Positions 1 through 14,176 of a stretch of DNA of 64,000 bases are shown piece by piece. Within the stretch, counting starts at the first letter, position 1. Each line of letters starts with the position of its first letter. The translations under genes and the position numbers were made by a program. The notes under the pieces were generated by a model. That model did not search any database and was not told where the DNA came from. It worked only from the letters and a program-made list of their open reading frames with translations. This stretch comes from Impatiens glandulifera (Eukaryota; Streptophyta; Magnoliopsida; Ericales; Balsaminaceae): assembly GCF_907164915.1 (NCBI RefSeq), contig NC_061863.1, forward strand, positions 67,447,364 to 67,511,363, in the 5' to 3' direction.

Positions 1-2
1 CT

Positions 3-2356
3 AAAAATTCATCTACTGAAGAACATGTGGACAAATGTGACTATCCAAGTCCTGGAAATTGGAGACGAGAGGGTGAGTTTCTATTATTGATTAATCTGAT
101 TTCTTAAAGCTTGTTATTGAATTGGCTGTTTGTACCATAGAGTGTACTCGATGATAAGTCCTATAGTTTCCTGGGTTCCTTGAAGAACCGGGAGGCTCCA
201 CATCCTTTATGCAATTGAGGAAATTCCAACATACTTTAGATCCTATTTTTACAAACTCTTTTGGGGAATTGAAGGTGTCCCCATTGACTACAACGTTATT
301 TATTTATTTATTTCCATATCTGCCATCAAACCAGCATAACATCTTCTACATTTTAGTGTTATATCCATTTTTCTTACACCATGAAGTTCACGTCCAAATC
401 AACTTGTCATATACTAATTGATAATGATAAGATGTTAAAGATTTGATCCTATGAGATTTCTTACCCTCTCGTGTAACATCTTTTATTTTAAAATCCTGTA
501 TATTTGAAATGGGAGAAGCATTATGATAGATGTTATGAATTCCAGTGACATTAATAAATTTCTAATATAGCACCCTTGATTTTGTTATATATTAAAAGAC
601 AGAGCCAACTTTGAAGGAAGCGGCAGGGATGTCCTATCAAGAAACCTTGACGTAAGCATGTTGGATAATTGTAATGGAAAACCTACTCAAAAGGGCGGTA
701 GTTCAAGAAATTCACCCGATGAAGCACTGTGCTGGAGAACATGGAGCATCCAGCGAGCAGCCTCAAACGCAGAATTTGAAGGTGCTCCTCATTTAGTTTC
801 TCCTTCTCTTCTTTTTGATAACTAATGGCTGTCTCATTTATAGCTCCATGTCTTTCTATGCAGTTGGTGAAATTTCATTTCGTAAGGATCAATTGCAAGG
901 AGGTGACGTTCAGAAGAAGGATGATGATATCCTTGCAATGCCAGAAAATGTCAATGGCAGTGTCTACCGGCAGAAAAGCATTACTCTCAAAGAAGTTCAA
1001 ACTCGCTTGCAGGAGCTGGAGCTTGAGCTCTCATCTACACTTCATTCATTCAGGTCCAACAGTAAGCAAGTTAATTCACACAAGGTGAGAATGTCATCAT
1101 CCTTGCCATTTTATGAAGTATAAAACTAAAGTGAGAACCCCACTAAGAACGCTTTGTTGGAAGTGGGGGGTCGTGAAAAAAACTAAAGTGAGATTAATTT
1201 TAGTACTCCTCCTGAACTTAATTTGGTTCTTGATGAGTTTTACCTTTGGGTCATAGATGGACCCAAGCTTGTTTCCCATTGTCCACTTTTTCCTTTCCAA
1301 ATTGTCTTTATTCTATAAAGGCATTTTGTTTGCATCATGTTATGCAATTGCATAGGATGGGGTTATTTTGGCTTAATTGGAATCTAACTTTTTCTATTTG
1401 TTATTGTCTTTCCATTTTTACACATCTCTTTTGAATGTAAAATGATTGCACCCCGCGTTCATTATCTTTTTTAATAGAAAGTTGACTTGACCCTCTTTGA
1501 AAAATAAAAAATATTTGTGACTTCTTTAACACTTTAGTTAGAGTATGGAGTTATCGTATACAATAAAATACAGTTTTATTGTTGTTCATTTCATGCTGGT
1601 TATTTTATTGATTTTATATAACACATGAGATACTTTATCAGGAAGGCAGAGCTTCTTCCCATGTCTGGCAGGAACTTTCTGATGCTTGGGAGTTTCAAGA
1701 AAATGAGATAATGAAGGCGAATGACAAATTGAGGTCATTACGCTCCAAATTGGTGGTTTTGGAAGGGAAGATGGCATTTGCTTTATTGTATGTGGATATC
1801 CTGTCACTTGACATTGCATTTTTCTTTTGTAAATAAAAAATCTGAGAGGATCTAGTGTCTTATATCTTCTATGCATGTTGTTGATGATAGTGATTCTCAA
1901 AAGTTGATGTATGAGAGGAGGAAGAAAGTTGACAGTCTTCTTAAAGCTGCAGAGATTATCCGCACAACATGTGTGGTTTGGCCTAATCCTGCTTCTGAAG
2001 TTCTTTTAGCTGGATCTTTTGACGGATGGACCAGTCAGGTTTGCACTCATCTTGAAATTTGCAGTCACCACTTGTTTTCGAGTTTTTATGGTTTGATTTG
2101 TTGCTTATCTATGCAGAGGAAGATGGAAATATCAAAAACCGGGATATTTTCTTTGTGGCTGAAGTTGTATCCTGGTAAATATGAGGTATGTTTCTTACTG
2201 TCAAATTGGGGATTGTATCCATTTTTTTATTCATTGGTTTCTCTTGCATTTTGATGACAGATCAAGTTCATCATAGATGGACAATGGAAGGTAGATCCAC
2301 TACGTCCTACAGTTAACAACAATGGGTACGAGAATAATCTTCTCATTATAACATGA
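3..2356 (+). CDS. PTST2/FLO6-like CBM48 starch-targeting protein, 3' part
   Basis: The C-terminal part of a gene that begins outside the window. Supported exons are 3-72, 599-781, 864-1084, 1642-1787, 1891-2038, 2117-2185 and 2261-2356, and all phases join. The second acceptor (599) is the least certain. The translation gives a charged linker, then a coiled-coil stretch (TLKEVQTRLQELELELSS, and later NDKLRSLRSKLVVLEGK), and finally a CBM48/AMPK-type glycogen-binding domain (VLLAGSFDGWTSQ, then KLYPGKYEIKFIIDGQWKVD, ending GYENNLLIIT). This order of coiled coil followed by C-terminal CBM48 is that of the plastid PROTEIN TARGETING TO STARCH 2/3 family (rice FLO6). In that family the CBM binds glucans and the coiled coil binds partners such as starch synthase 4 during granule initiation. 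The transit peptide lies outside the window. PTST2 versus PTST3 is not decided by sequence alone. The RCC1-like neighbour favours PTST2 by remembered synteny. Confidence 0.88.
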
Positions 2357-3555
2357 GACAGGAAATTAGAGGCGACTTTTTGTAATGTTGTTGAGATTAT
2401 ATATTTCGGCCTTTTATGTCTAATGTTACAAGCCTGACAATAGATCTTAGCAGTAGAGATTTGCTTATTTTATGTCTAGTTCCACTTCTCTACTTATCCC
2501 TCTTCTCCCTTTAATATTTTTATGTACAGATTCATCATAGAGTTGTAGAATAACAAATAAACTATCTTCAAAGTTTGTCAAACTCTTGAATCTTGATGCT
2601 TTCCATGTGCATGGCTTAACAAGCAACATATTGTCTCAAACACATTAATTTACAGAGGGTTTCTCTTTTGGATCAACTAGCCCTAGTATTGTTTCAGTCT
2701 GTACTCTAAAACAACCTATCAAACAATTGACTCGAAAAATATGAACCCTCTTCAAAATATTAAAGGGAGGTCTCACTTTAAAGTAGTATCTATGGTTATG
2801 CTTTGAATTTTTTCTGATGGTTATTTTAACATCTTTTTGTTAATTGATCTCCGGTTCATGCACTTCAGTCCATTGCTTTAACGCAGTCATGTTATATTGA
2901 TGTACCAAATCGTGTTTGTCTTCCTCAACTGTCTGGGCTTCAATAATATGATTGATCAATCAAAGTGTCTAAATAGATAATCAGAGTATTTAAGCAACAA
3001 AAACTCCTATTTAGTTATAAGCAATCAGAGTGTCAATCAATATTTGGATTTAAGTGCTATCAAACTCGACGAATAAATGAACTATCTTAAATTAATCTGC
3101 ATTTTTTTTTTTTTATCTATGATATTTAGTTTGAAGCATAATGTTTAATCTAGACAATATTTCAAATGTGATGAAATATTGTATAAGAACTGTTGACAAC
3201 TAATTGTTGAATCTGGATTCCAAGTTCTTCATAATAAACAGAGTGCTGCTTCCATTCCGCACACTTACACAGAAGAATTGAAATTCAATAAATCCGCTAA
3301 TTTACTAGGGGTTGAAGAAAATGATATATGAAATAAAATTATATAAATTGGTTAGTCTACAGAAAATGATCGTCTCTTCAATTTATACATAAAATAAATT
3401 TATCATTTGTTTGATATATGAAAGAAAAATTATATAATTGGTTAGTCTACAGAAAATGATCGTCTCTTCAATTTATACATAAAATAAATTTATCATTTGT
3501 TTGGTGTTACAAGAGACTGACAATAGAAATAATATAACAAAAATTAGTCACACAT
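2357..3555. other. Convergent intergenic spacer
   Basis: This is the spacer between the 3' ends of the PTST-like and RCC1-like genes. It holds the 3' UTRs and AT-rich sequence. The only structure I see is the 90-bp tandem duplication listed separately. No credible coding exon was found on either strand. Confidence 0.6.
3323..3502. repeat. Two-copy 90-bp tandem repeat
   Basis: Two consecutive copies (3323-3412 and 3413-3502) both run from gatatatgaaa to tatcatttgttt. They differ by only a few substitutions and single-base indels near the start. The repeat lies about 50 bp beyond the stop codon of the minus-strand RCC1-like gene, probably in or next to its 3' UTR. Confidence 0.9.
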
Positions 3556-5243
3556 TCAAGAATTTAAAGGCAATTTTCCGCGAATAAAAAATGTGAACCC
3601 GCTTCCACAGTATACTCGAGATTTCGCAACTGTATCAGAAAATGTACAAGGAAGAATAATCATCTTCGGACTTGCTTGATCGTCAGTGCTCCCAAAACCA
3701 AGCTGGCCATGTTCACCCCATCCCCATGTCATAACTGCTCCAAACTCTACAAACAGAATCATCTCATTTAGACAATGACATCTTTCAGTAAGAAAGAAAC
3801 TATAAGTTTTTGCTTCTACCTGTCACCAAAGCCGAGTGTTCAGCTCCTGCTGCAACATGCAGAACCTTTGTCCCATTAAGATCAACATCTTTAACTGTGA
3901 ATGTATTGTTTGAATACTCTGCAGAGTAAACCACAAACTTTACATTGAAACGAAAAAACTAATCAATCTTTGATCAGAAAATGTGAGTCTTTCATTACCG
4001 GGTGAATCCTTCATGGGCATCATTCCTTGACCGAGGTACTCTCCAAGACTATACAAACTACCGTCACCTGCAGTTTTTATTTTTATCATGAGACCTCACC
4101 AGTCTTAGTTCAAGACTGTTACCAATTGATACGATGTTACCTGATAGAAGCAAAGCATGATTCCATCCAAGTGCTGCCTCTGTAAATGACATTAATGGTG
4201 CTGTTGTCCTCAAACATTGGGGAATGTAGGAATCAGAATCACCTTTAACGAAGCTTCTCCCCCACGTGTAGAAATGGCCATCATCTCATTCCACAAAAAC
4301 CCAAAACAACATTAAGAAAAGAAAAGGAACCAAGAAACCTCTAAACTACGGTTTAAATAATTTTGATGGAACTTACTAGACAACGCAGCACTATGATCTC
4401 CATTTGCTTGAACATTAACGATTTCAACATCTTCCAATCCAATAGTAGGTTGAGGTAGGTTTACAAATCGAACCTTGTCCTTTGAGATACCCAATTGACC
4501 ACGTTTACCAGACCCAAACCCATAAACTTGACCTTTAAGCAAGACCAGAGAATGGCGCATGCCACAAGCTACCTGATGAACATGCTTTGAGGCTAGGAAG
4601 GAGACTTGAGTAGGATAGCTACATGACTTGTAATCACCATGTCCAAGCTGACCAAATGACCCATCTCCACATGTGAAAAGGGATCCAGTGTCTTCCAGTT
4701 CCAGACAATACTGATATTAGTAAGGGAAAAAAAAACAGAACAAACAAAAAAGCAGACAGCAAGATTTTGAACATGAGAAACCTGAAACGAATGCAGAATG
4801 GTTCCATCCAGCAGATACGTGAGTGATGATGGAGCTTGACAATGCTTCCACAGACTTTGGCTGAAGGCTTTGAGCCAATTCTCCATGACCTAACTCACCT
4901 GAGCTACCCCTTCCCCATGTCATCACTTTTCCACCTGCATCAGTTCAATCAATTGGTGATTCACAAAGGGTAATCAACCAAAGAAAGAAAGAAGTGGTTT
5001 TAATCGGAATCACGCATTAATGGAGTCTTCAAGTGGATTACCGGAGATTAGAGCAACGACGTGGGCGCCGCCACAGGAGAGGAGAGAGATTGGGCCGATG
5101 GAGGAAAAAGAACGAGGAAGTAGTTGAGGGAGGTATTCATCTTGAAGCCTTCCTGTTCCCAGTTGACCTTCTGTTCCTGCTCCCCAACTCCACACTTCTT
5201 CTTCTTCTTCTTCCCCTGTTTTCACTTTTCTGTTTTCTTCCAT
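3556..5243 (-). CDS. RCC1-repeat (UVR8-like beta-propeller) protein
   Basis: Seven exons on the minus strand: 5243-5042, 4934-4782, 4691-4377, 4284-4141, 4067-3999, 3918-3820 and 3746-3556. They sum to 1173 nt, encoding 390 residues. Seven RCC1-type blades are visible through their glycine-rich cores: WSWGAGTEGQLGTG, MTWGRGSSGELGHG, FTCGDGSFGQLGHG, YGFGSGKRGQLG, a degenerate YTWGRSFVKGD, a degenerate YSLGEYLGQG, and MTWGWGEHGQLGFG. Two GWNHSA-type loops occur between blades. The protein is a bare propeller. It lacks the long C-terminal tail of UVR8 and has no FYVE or PH domain, so it belongs to the short plant RCC1 group. Function is unknown; such propellers usually bind proteins or nucleotide exchange partners. 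The start is the first ATG of the exon, followed by an acidic EEEEEE run. Blades 5 and 6 have lost consensus glycines. Confidence 0.9.
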
Positions 5244-6838
5244 GGTTCAGTTTGCGTCTCTTCTCTCTCTCTCATAGATTGTTTGATTTAAAACAAACAT
5301 GTCTGTTCAAATCTTTAACCAGGTTAAATATCAAATTTATATTTTAAATTTATTTATTATCTTTAAAATATGTTTTTTTTTTTATTTAGAAAAAAATAAT
5401 TATATTAACTTTTTTCCATGTCAAATTATATTATTATACCAGAAACCCAAAAACTTTGTCTTCCTTTTCTCACGGAGTGTTTGAAATTTGAATTATTAAG
5501 CAATTTGTATTGAAAATACTAAATTTATAAATATAACTTTTCAATTATAACAGAATTCAATATTTTTTCTAATGATATAATTTATTATTTTTAATTAATT
5601 TAAACTTATAAATAAAATATTTGTAATATGTTATTTTATTTTTTTAAAAATATTTAATATATATATATTTTAATATTAAAATTAACAAAACTATTTAACT
5701 TAATTAATTATATTGAAAATTAAATTAATTTATAATATTATTATTTAATAAAAAATAATTATATTATGTTTTAAAAATATTATTAATTTTAATATTAAAG
5801 AAGAAAAATATAATAAAAGAAATTTAAAATCAGAGATATGAATCTAAAAATAAGTTAAATATTTAATTAAATAAATAAAAAAATTAATCCTTACAAATAT
5901 GTGGGATAGTTGAAGATAAGAGAGAAATAAATAGGAAAGAATGTGTCATTTATTTATTTATTATAAATAATTAATTATCATTAAATTAAATAAAGAGTTA
6001 TAAATAAAATTTAATTTAAAAATTATAAAAAACAATTGAAGTTAAATAATAAATATTTACAAATATTAAAATTTTAATTAAAATCAATCAACAATTAAAC
6101 AATTTCATTAAAAATTATTCAAGTTCTACAATAAAGAACTAACAAACCAATAAAGTGATGTCGAAATAACTTCTTCTCAAAATTCTAAAAATAAAATTTT
6201 CTTTGACATGTGAGTTAGTAAGTAAAACTAGAAAAAATTATGTCAATCTTTAAAGAATTATTTATAAATATAGTCAAAAATATCAAGAAATACATATAAG
6301 ATAGGTGTAAAATTTGATCAATAAATGATAGATAAATTAAAAAAAGCACTTTGTACTTTGAAATAAGGAAAGAGATGAACTCTAACATGATTCCAGGGAT
6401 AGGGCATCCCCATTCTAAGTTTTAACAATAAAAAAATATCATTTTTAACTTAAGTTTTTTTCTTTCTTTGTTTTTTAAAATTATTAAGATATAATTATGA
6501 TTATTGTAAAATTAAACTAGGTAACTTATTGATGTGAAAATCATATATGAGTTTTATTATTCAGATTATATAATTATGAGACTATAAATTTCGATTGAAA
6601 CTAAACAAAATACTATAACAGAAACAAAATAAAACACCCAAATTTAAGTGTCTAATAGACTTAGATGATACAAAAGTGTTCCCATATGTTTTACATATAT
6701 TATTTTGTAATTTAGTTTGGCGACATTAATTAATTTCTTAAAAAAAAATGAAAATAATAAAAATAGCTAGTTAGGGTCCTAAGCTGCTGTTGTTACTTGT
6801 GGCTAAGTCCTGGAAAAACCCTCAGATAAACGGGAACA
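5244..6838. other. Divergent AT-rich promoter spacer
   Basis: A shared upstream region between the divergently transcribed RCC1-like gene and the AMP deaminase gene. It is almost pure A/T from about 5320 to 6770, with homopolymer runs and short TA tracts. No open frame resembling a gene was seen. The last 60 bases before the AMP deaminase ATG become GC-richer and probably hold its leader. Confidence 0.6.
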
Positions 6839-9800
6839 ATGGAATCCTCATCTTTATCGCCGGCGCCGTCGTCCTCTATCCATCTTGCTCTGGCAGCCCT
6901 ATTCGGAGCCTCCGTCATGGCTGTCTCCGCCTTTTTCCTCCACAAGCGTACCGTTGATCAAGTCCTCGATCGACTTGTCAAAATCCGCCACCAGCGCCGT
7001 TCGGTTGCTAACCGTCATTCTCTTATTCCCAAGGACGATAATGGAGAATGTGAAAATTTTGGATCTGGAAGGGGGACTGATATTGACAAGGAGGATAGCA
7101 TGCGGCGTGATGATTATGCTGGCTCATTGGATGAGGAGGTGCTTGATTCTTATAAAGTTTCGCCTTCATTGCCAAATGTGAATACTGATCAATCTATTCA
7201 AATGAACAATCAAGAAGCCTCATTTTCTATGGATAATCTCGACGTGATTGCTTCTGGCTTGCCTCCACTTCAAATGACTCGAAAAGATGGTTGATACCTT
7301 TCACTACTAAGTTTATTTTAATTTGCATGGAAAACGAATAATGTTAACTGCACATTCTACGTTCTTCTTGATTCTCACACTTTGTCTACAAATTAGTCGA
7401 ATCAGTCAAGCTTGAATGAGCTCAAATCGTTTGCAAATTCCTCGACTCATCTGATCAACTTCAACTGTTACAAGAGCTTAGTCCCTTCATCATCTTATGA
7501 CAATTAGCCAATCAACCTTAGTTTTTTTTATGCTAATAATCAACCTTAGTTCATTACTGGAAGTTATCGCATGTTAGAATGTCATATTTGACAGTAACGA
7601 TTATTCACTTCTAAAAGAAAAGACCATAGTTCTATTGAGAATTTTCACTTGTTTCATTTCACAGTGTTTATTCAATGTTAGATCATTGAAAATGGGGTCA
7701 AACTTGGTTATGCTTTCAATTGAATAATGAGTGGCCTGGATCATTTGCCGCCCTAGTTCTAGTCCTTCAAAGAAAACAATGAACTTACATGTCTACTGCT
7801 TCTGCGCCCCTTTTCTCTGCTACCTTACATGATTAAAAACTTGGTGTAACTCGCTGCATAGATTTGATTATTAGCAGCGCATGTTTAAAAATAAATGATA
7901 TTTGTCTTTGTGGATTGTTGAAATATGTGGAGAAAATACATGAATGATGAATCTACTTGATTGTTTGGTCCTTTTTCTGGCAAGTCAAAATGGCCCTCAC
8001 CTATTTATTTTCATTTGGCATGTTAGTTTTTAATTACCATTCATATTTCTTCAGGAAACGTCCAACATGTTAGTTCTGGTTCTCAGATTCGGGTGGGATC
8101 TGTTGGTAGGTTGATGACACCTAAATCCTCAGGTGGCTTTGCAATTGGAAGTACTGGAGATTCTGATGATGAAGGAACAGAGGTTATGACTGGTGAAGAT
8201 GTCAGCTTCATGCTTGATGATACGGATTTAACTGAATATAATATAGGGGTATACACAACTATATTTTTCTCTAATAATTCACTTAAATATGAAATTTATG
8301 CTGTTAAATTAGGCAATCATAAAACTCATAGAATTGTAGATATTATTCAGTAATATGCTGTTGTCTCCTTTGATGGATTTGCAGGAAAATGTAAACATTG
8401 ACGATACTTCTGTTTCCATTGAAGTTGACAACACCAACTATTTTCTAGATCAGACTGTTGGACAGGTTGCAAATGAGAAAAGTCATATGGTTCAACATAG
8501 CAAGGTGAATCCAGCTTCAACACTCATTGAGGGGAATGATCCTACTTGTGCCACCACTATGTCACCGCTAATGGTCTCTATACCTGGTATGTTATCTGGT
8601 CTATGTGATAAAATGCTTACTCCTACTTCATCTTGCTGCTTTGATACTTTCTTGCATTTACCCTTCTTTAAGTAATTACTCAAAACATTACCATAATGAT
8701 GTTGCGTGCAACTGGGCTCAAAATTTCAATGTGTTGAAGACTTTGAGCTCTATGTAAAGTGATTTCCAAATGGTTGGATGTTAAGACTCATGGATATGTC
8801 CTCCAATTTCAATTATTTCCACTAACTTGTTTAGGTTCTCCACTTTGTCTAAAATAAATCATGACAGAGTCAAGGAACAAAGAAGAGGATGACGTATGGA
8901 AGATGATTCGTGAATGTCTGGATTTGCGCGAGACCTATGTTTATAGGGAACAAGTTGCTCCATGGTTGAAAGAAGATATTGACAAATCACATTCATCAGA
9001 GACAACCGATCCCCTTGTTTTTGTCCCTGTTGAAAAGACTTCCGTGAGTTGCTCCATGTTGTCAAAACTCGTTTGCATGAATTTATTTATTTATTTTCAT
9101 ACTGCCTTTCAAGAAAACTGGGGACCAAAGAAATCATTTCATCTATTGTTACTTTCACCCTGATGAGATTCCTTTTGACTTACAAGCAGCACTACTTCAG
9201 GATGGAAGATGGTGTTTTTCGTATTTATGCCAGTGAAAATGGTTAGTTTTGCAACATACACTATGATCTGAAGAAAATTGTCCATTTCATTCCATCTTTT
9301 GAATGGTATATGAGGCTTCCTTCTTTATTTGTCCTTACCCTTTTCTGTTGTGGTGGTTGTTTGAACTCTCAGATACCGTAGATCTTTACCCTGTTGCAAG
9401 TTCAACAACCTTTTTCACCGATATGCATTATCTCCTTAAAGTGATGTCCATTGGAAACATTCGAACAGCTTGTCATCATCGACTACGTTTTCTAGAGGAG
9501 GTAAAAGTCTTTGCACTTTGGGAACCCTTCTTTATTGTTGTGAAATGTGAACTCATACTTAAAGTTCCATTTCCCCATGCAGAAGTTTCGCCTCCATCTA
9601 TTGGTTAATGCGGACAGGGAGTTTCTAGCTCAGAAAAGTGCACCACACCGTGACTTTTACAATATCAGAAAGGTTGATACCCATGTTCATCATTCAGCTT
9701 GCATGAACCAAAAACATCTATTGCGTTTCATCAAGTCAAAACTAAGAAAAGAACCAGATGAGGTAACTAGCTAAGTAGTTCTTTTATTACTTGCCTATAG

Positions 9801-12800
9801 TCTGCTTCTAAAATGTTTGATAATGAATTTGCATTTTCTTGGGTTTTATTTTTAGGATAACACTTTAAGTTATTGAAATCAAGGATCTTGTCTTCTACAT
9901 GTGATTCCTTATTGCAGGTTGTAATCTTCCGTGATGGAATATATTTTACACTAAAGGAAGTTTTTGAGAGTCTGCAATTAACTGGGTTCGTGTTACTAAT
10001 TTCTTGTCATGATGAGAAAAAGTTCTCTCTCTCACAAACAATTCACACACATTTTGATATTAATGTTGCAGCTATGATCTTAATGTTGATTTATTGGACG
10101 TACATGCCGATAAGAGTACTTTCCATAGATTTGATAAATTCAATCTCAAGTACAACCCTTGTGGGCAGAGCAGACTTAGAGAGATATTTATGAAGCAGGA
10201 CAATCTCATTCAAGGTATGGAAAGAACAAAAAAGAAACTGTAATGATTTAGAAACTTGACACACTGAACAACGGATTGGTGTGGTATATTTATATGAGGC
10301 TAGGATTGTCTAGCTTGAGCCTTGTTTGGATTGGGTTATTTAAATAACCCACCATCTTTTCATCCATCATCTCATAAATCACATCATCAAATCATCAACC
10401 AAAATACCAAGTACCCTCCATTTAAAAAAATGCATTATATATTTATACCTTTTAAGTCTTTTTACCCAAATAACCACTTTTCCATAACCCAAACCCAACA
10501 AGGTAGAGTAACCCCCTTGCTTATTCAAATAAGCCATAACCGAACAAGGCCTGATATTCTAGAAAACTGCTTTCTGGCACATATGTTTGTAATCAGCTGT
10601 TTTCACAGCTCCTCTGTTCATGTGTCATCAAATTTGGTGTGGTTCATTGAAATTTTTGTTGTACTTGGCTGGAGTTTGTTTTCTGACAATTTATTTATCA
10701 TGGATATAAATATGGTGTTCATAGTTACTTTTTAATGCATTTATTTTCTCTCTAAATCATGATTATTGACATGACCAATTATTGTTGCTTTATGCTCATC
10801 TTACTTCTACTTCCACCTATTTGGTGTCACTTTTTGCTTGCCTTCTGTTGGTAGATTATATTTGCAGATAATGTCTTCATGAATAAAAGGCCATGGGTGG
10901 CCCACAAAAATCCTACAGTTGTGGCTTGATGCGCATTAGAGCGGCATAGTTTAGCCTATCAATTTAGATAGCAAAAGAACAACCTTTATCTGCAGTAGAT
11001 ATAGCCAGTTTATCATATTCGCTAGAAGGCTACACCTGTGTCATCCTCCAGTTATTTCAAGTTTCCCTTTTTCTCATGTCTTCATGATGGTTGGGAAGAA
11101 TTACAAGAAAATAAAAACTTACATAAAGAAAAAGAAAGGCTTAATAATTTTTGGACAATTACTAAACTTTGGCTCATTTTTACATTTTATTTAAAAATGT
11201 AGCAGTATAACTGCAGAGTTCAATTTTTCAGGCCGTTTTCTGGCAGAAGTGACAAAGCAGGTTTTGTTGGACCTTGAAGCAAGCAAATATCAGGTCTGAG
11301 TCTATATCTTTTTATTTTCATTTTTGTGTGCAATCAATCGAGTTGAAACTCTCAAAGGCTGATCTATATGTGTCCTTTATTTTGCATTGTCATGGTTAAT
11401 ACCAGTGGGCCATTGAAAGTTTTGTGTTTGCCTTAGTTGTCCTTTCTCGATTTGGTACAATGATGCTTCTACGAAAGTGGAGAGAAAATACTAAAATTCT
11501 ACCATTTATTGTTTTCAAAGTCCACCTAGATGCCACAGATTAAAAAAAAACTAAAGAGATTTGCTCTTGGATCAATCTTTGGGGCGGAACAATTTCAACT
11601 AAAAGCCATTGGTACTTGCTTTTAAAAAAATAAATGTTTGACATCATAGTCAGCGGACCTTGTGTAAGTTTTTCATTATATATGGTACAGAAAGACATGA
11701 TTGAATTATAATGTAAAATCGAGCTGGCTAATACCTGAAACTATTAATGAACCTTGTTGCATTTCATGACTTATGAGGGAAAAGTTCATCAGTGCCCTAA
11801 CTATGTAGCTGGTCATTCCTGTTATGCTTTGATTTTCAGCTGGCAGAGTATAGAATCTCCATATATGGGAGGAAGGAAAGTGAATGGGATCAGCTGGCAA
11901 GTTGGTTTGTGAACAATGAACTTTACAGTGCGAATGCAGTCTGGTTAATCCAGGTAACTCAATGAGCTGGTTCTTTTTATGATAGATATACTATTATTAA
12001 GTGCAGAAGCTATTATATATATGAACCACCTTTTATATAAATGCGGATCTCGTTTGCATTATCTAGCAGTAGCGAGGTGTGTACCAATTCTGAGGATATA
12101 CTCCATATTTTCTTTTTCAGCTTTTTACATGAAGTTATATGTCAACAGGTTAATGTTTCCTTCACAGATTATTTTGTTGTCTTCTAATATAAGAATGATT
12201 TCAAATCCAAAAATGTTATTATTAAAGGATATTTCTGCAGGCTCAAAAAGAAAAAAGAATGGAGAAATCCATTAATATTGTTTTGCTCTACATTTGACTT
12301 CACTTTCCTATCTTTGTTTTTGATCTTTGATTTGGCTTGCAGCTGCCTCGATTGTACAATGTGTACAAAGGCATGGGAACAGTCACATCATTCCAGAATA
12401 TTTTGGACAATGTATTCCTTCCCCTTTTTGAAGTCACAGTTGATCCAAATACCCATCCACAACTGCATGTCTTCTTGATGCAGGTTCATCACATATCTAT
12501 TATTGCTTTTTTGGTCTGTGAAATATTTTCTATCTAATCGATCATAACCACATTCCACGAAATGGGAACTAATAAAAAGACTTACGATCCCATAGAAACA
12601 CATTATGAGTTCTTGTAGAAAAAAAAAGATTTGTTGAGATGGAAAAAGGATATCGAATTTCTACCAAGATAAGTAGAAGTTCTAACCAGTAAGAGATGCC
12701 ATTAAGCCTTAAAAAAATGATAAAAGTCCAGCATAAACTTTTAATTCTGTAAGCAACACAAAATAGGATTTTTGAATTTGATTAGGATGAAATGATTTGT

Positions 12801-14134
12801 CTTGAGTTTAGTTCTCAACTCCTCTTCTGACTAATCAAGTAGTTCTGGTGCCTAGAGAGGTTTATTGATTAATGTTTGCTTTGAGGGTAATTCATTAAAC
12901 TGTGTATTGATTTATTGAACTATGTAGTGATAAATAAGGGGAAAACAAAAGAATTAGAAGAGATACTTGAATGATAACACATAACCTTCAGCTTTTCCAT
13001 AGAACATATATATGCTTGATTTCATATCTGTACAGTTACATACCTTATGATTTCTCTCTTTTGCTAATATGCAAGAACACATGTAAAATGATAAAAAAAA
13101 GTTGTCAATTGAGATTCTTACATATGGAAGTTTAATGTGGTAATGCATGCGACACAGGTTGTTGGTTTTGACTTAGTTGACGATGAAAGTAAACCGGAAA
13201 GACGTCCAACCAAGCACATGCCAAAGCCAGCTGAATGGACAAACGAATTCAATCCTGCATACTCTTACTATGCTTATTATATCTATGCAAATTTGTACAC
13301 TCTAAATAAGGTTGGTACTTCCCAGGAAAATTGATATCGAAATGGATGTCATTGATGTCTTTATAAAACTTCCAACCAATCCAATTGGCCTAAAAGAGGG
13401 AATAAACTATAATTTTCTTAAAAAAATAAGGTTCTCCCACATCCCCATACTCCAAAGAAGAGTGTATATTAAAAAAAAACAATTCACATTTGTTGAAATG
13501 AGTGATTCATCATATTTTTCCTTTTCTTTCCTCAGCTTCGTGATGCTAAAGGATTGAACACTATAAGATTGCGGCCTCACTGTGGAGAGGTTATTTTCTT
13601 GGTTCCTTGCATTTTATTTCCCTCGACTTTTATGTAAGGTTTGGTTTATATTTAACTGTTCATGCAATTTGGCAGGCAGGTGATGTGGACCATTTAGCTG
13701 CTGCTTTCCTCCTTTCCCATAACATATCTCATGGTATCAATTTGAGGAAAACCCCTGTGCTGCAATACTTGTACTACCTTGCTCAGGTTCGTAGCTAAAC
13801 CAGGTGGCGATGTTCTATTCCCTCTGTTTCCTCCATACTTGGTGTCTTCATTTGCATGTTTCCTAAGAATGTCCAGTAATTGAACTTGTTTTTATTTTTT
13901 CCAGATTGGCCTGGCCATGTCTCCTCTGAGCAATAATTCTCTTTTTCTGGACTATCACCGCAATCCATTTCCAATGTTCTTCCAGAGAGGATTAAATGTT
14001 TCACTTTCAACAGACGATCCACTGCAAATCCATTTAACAAAAGAGCCGCTTGTTGAAGAATATAGTGTTGCAGCAAAGGTGGTCTGCTTATCCTTTTTTG
14101 TATGACTTATTCATTTTAACAAACATGTCTCAGG

Positions 14135-14176
<42 letters not shown>

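Noticed and set aside
10322..10735. 137-codon frame in AMP deaminase intron 9
   Set aside because: It overlaps the MITE-like element and has no family resemblance. The AMP deaminase reading phase requires this region to be spliced out.
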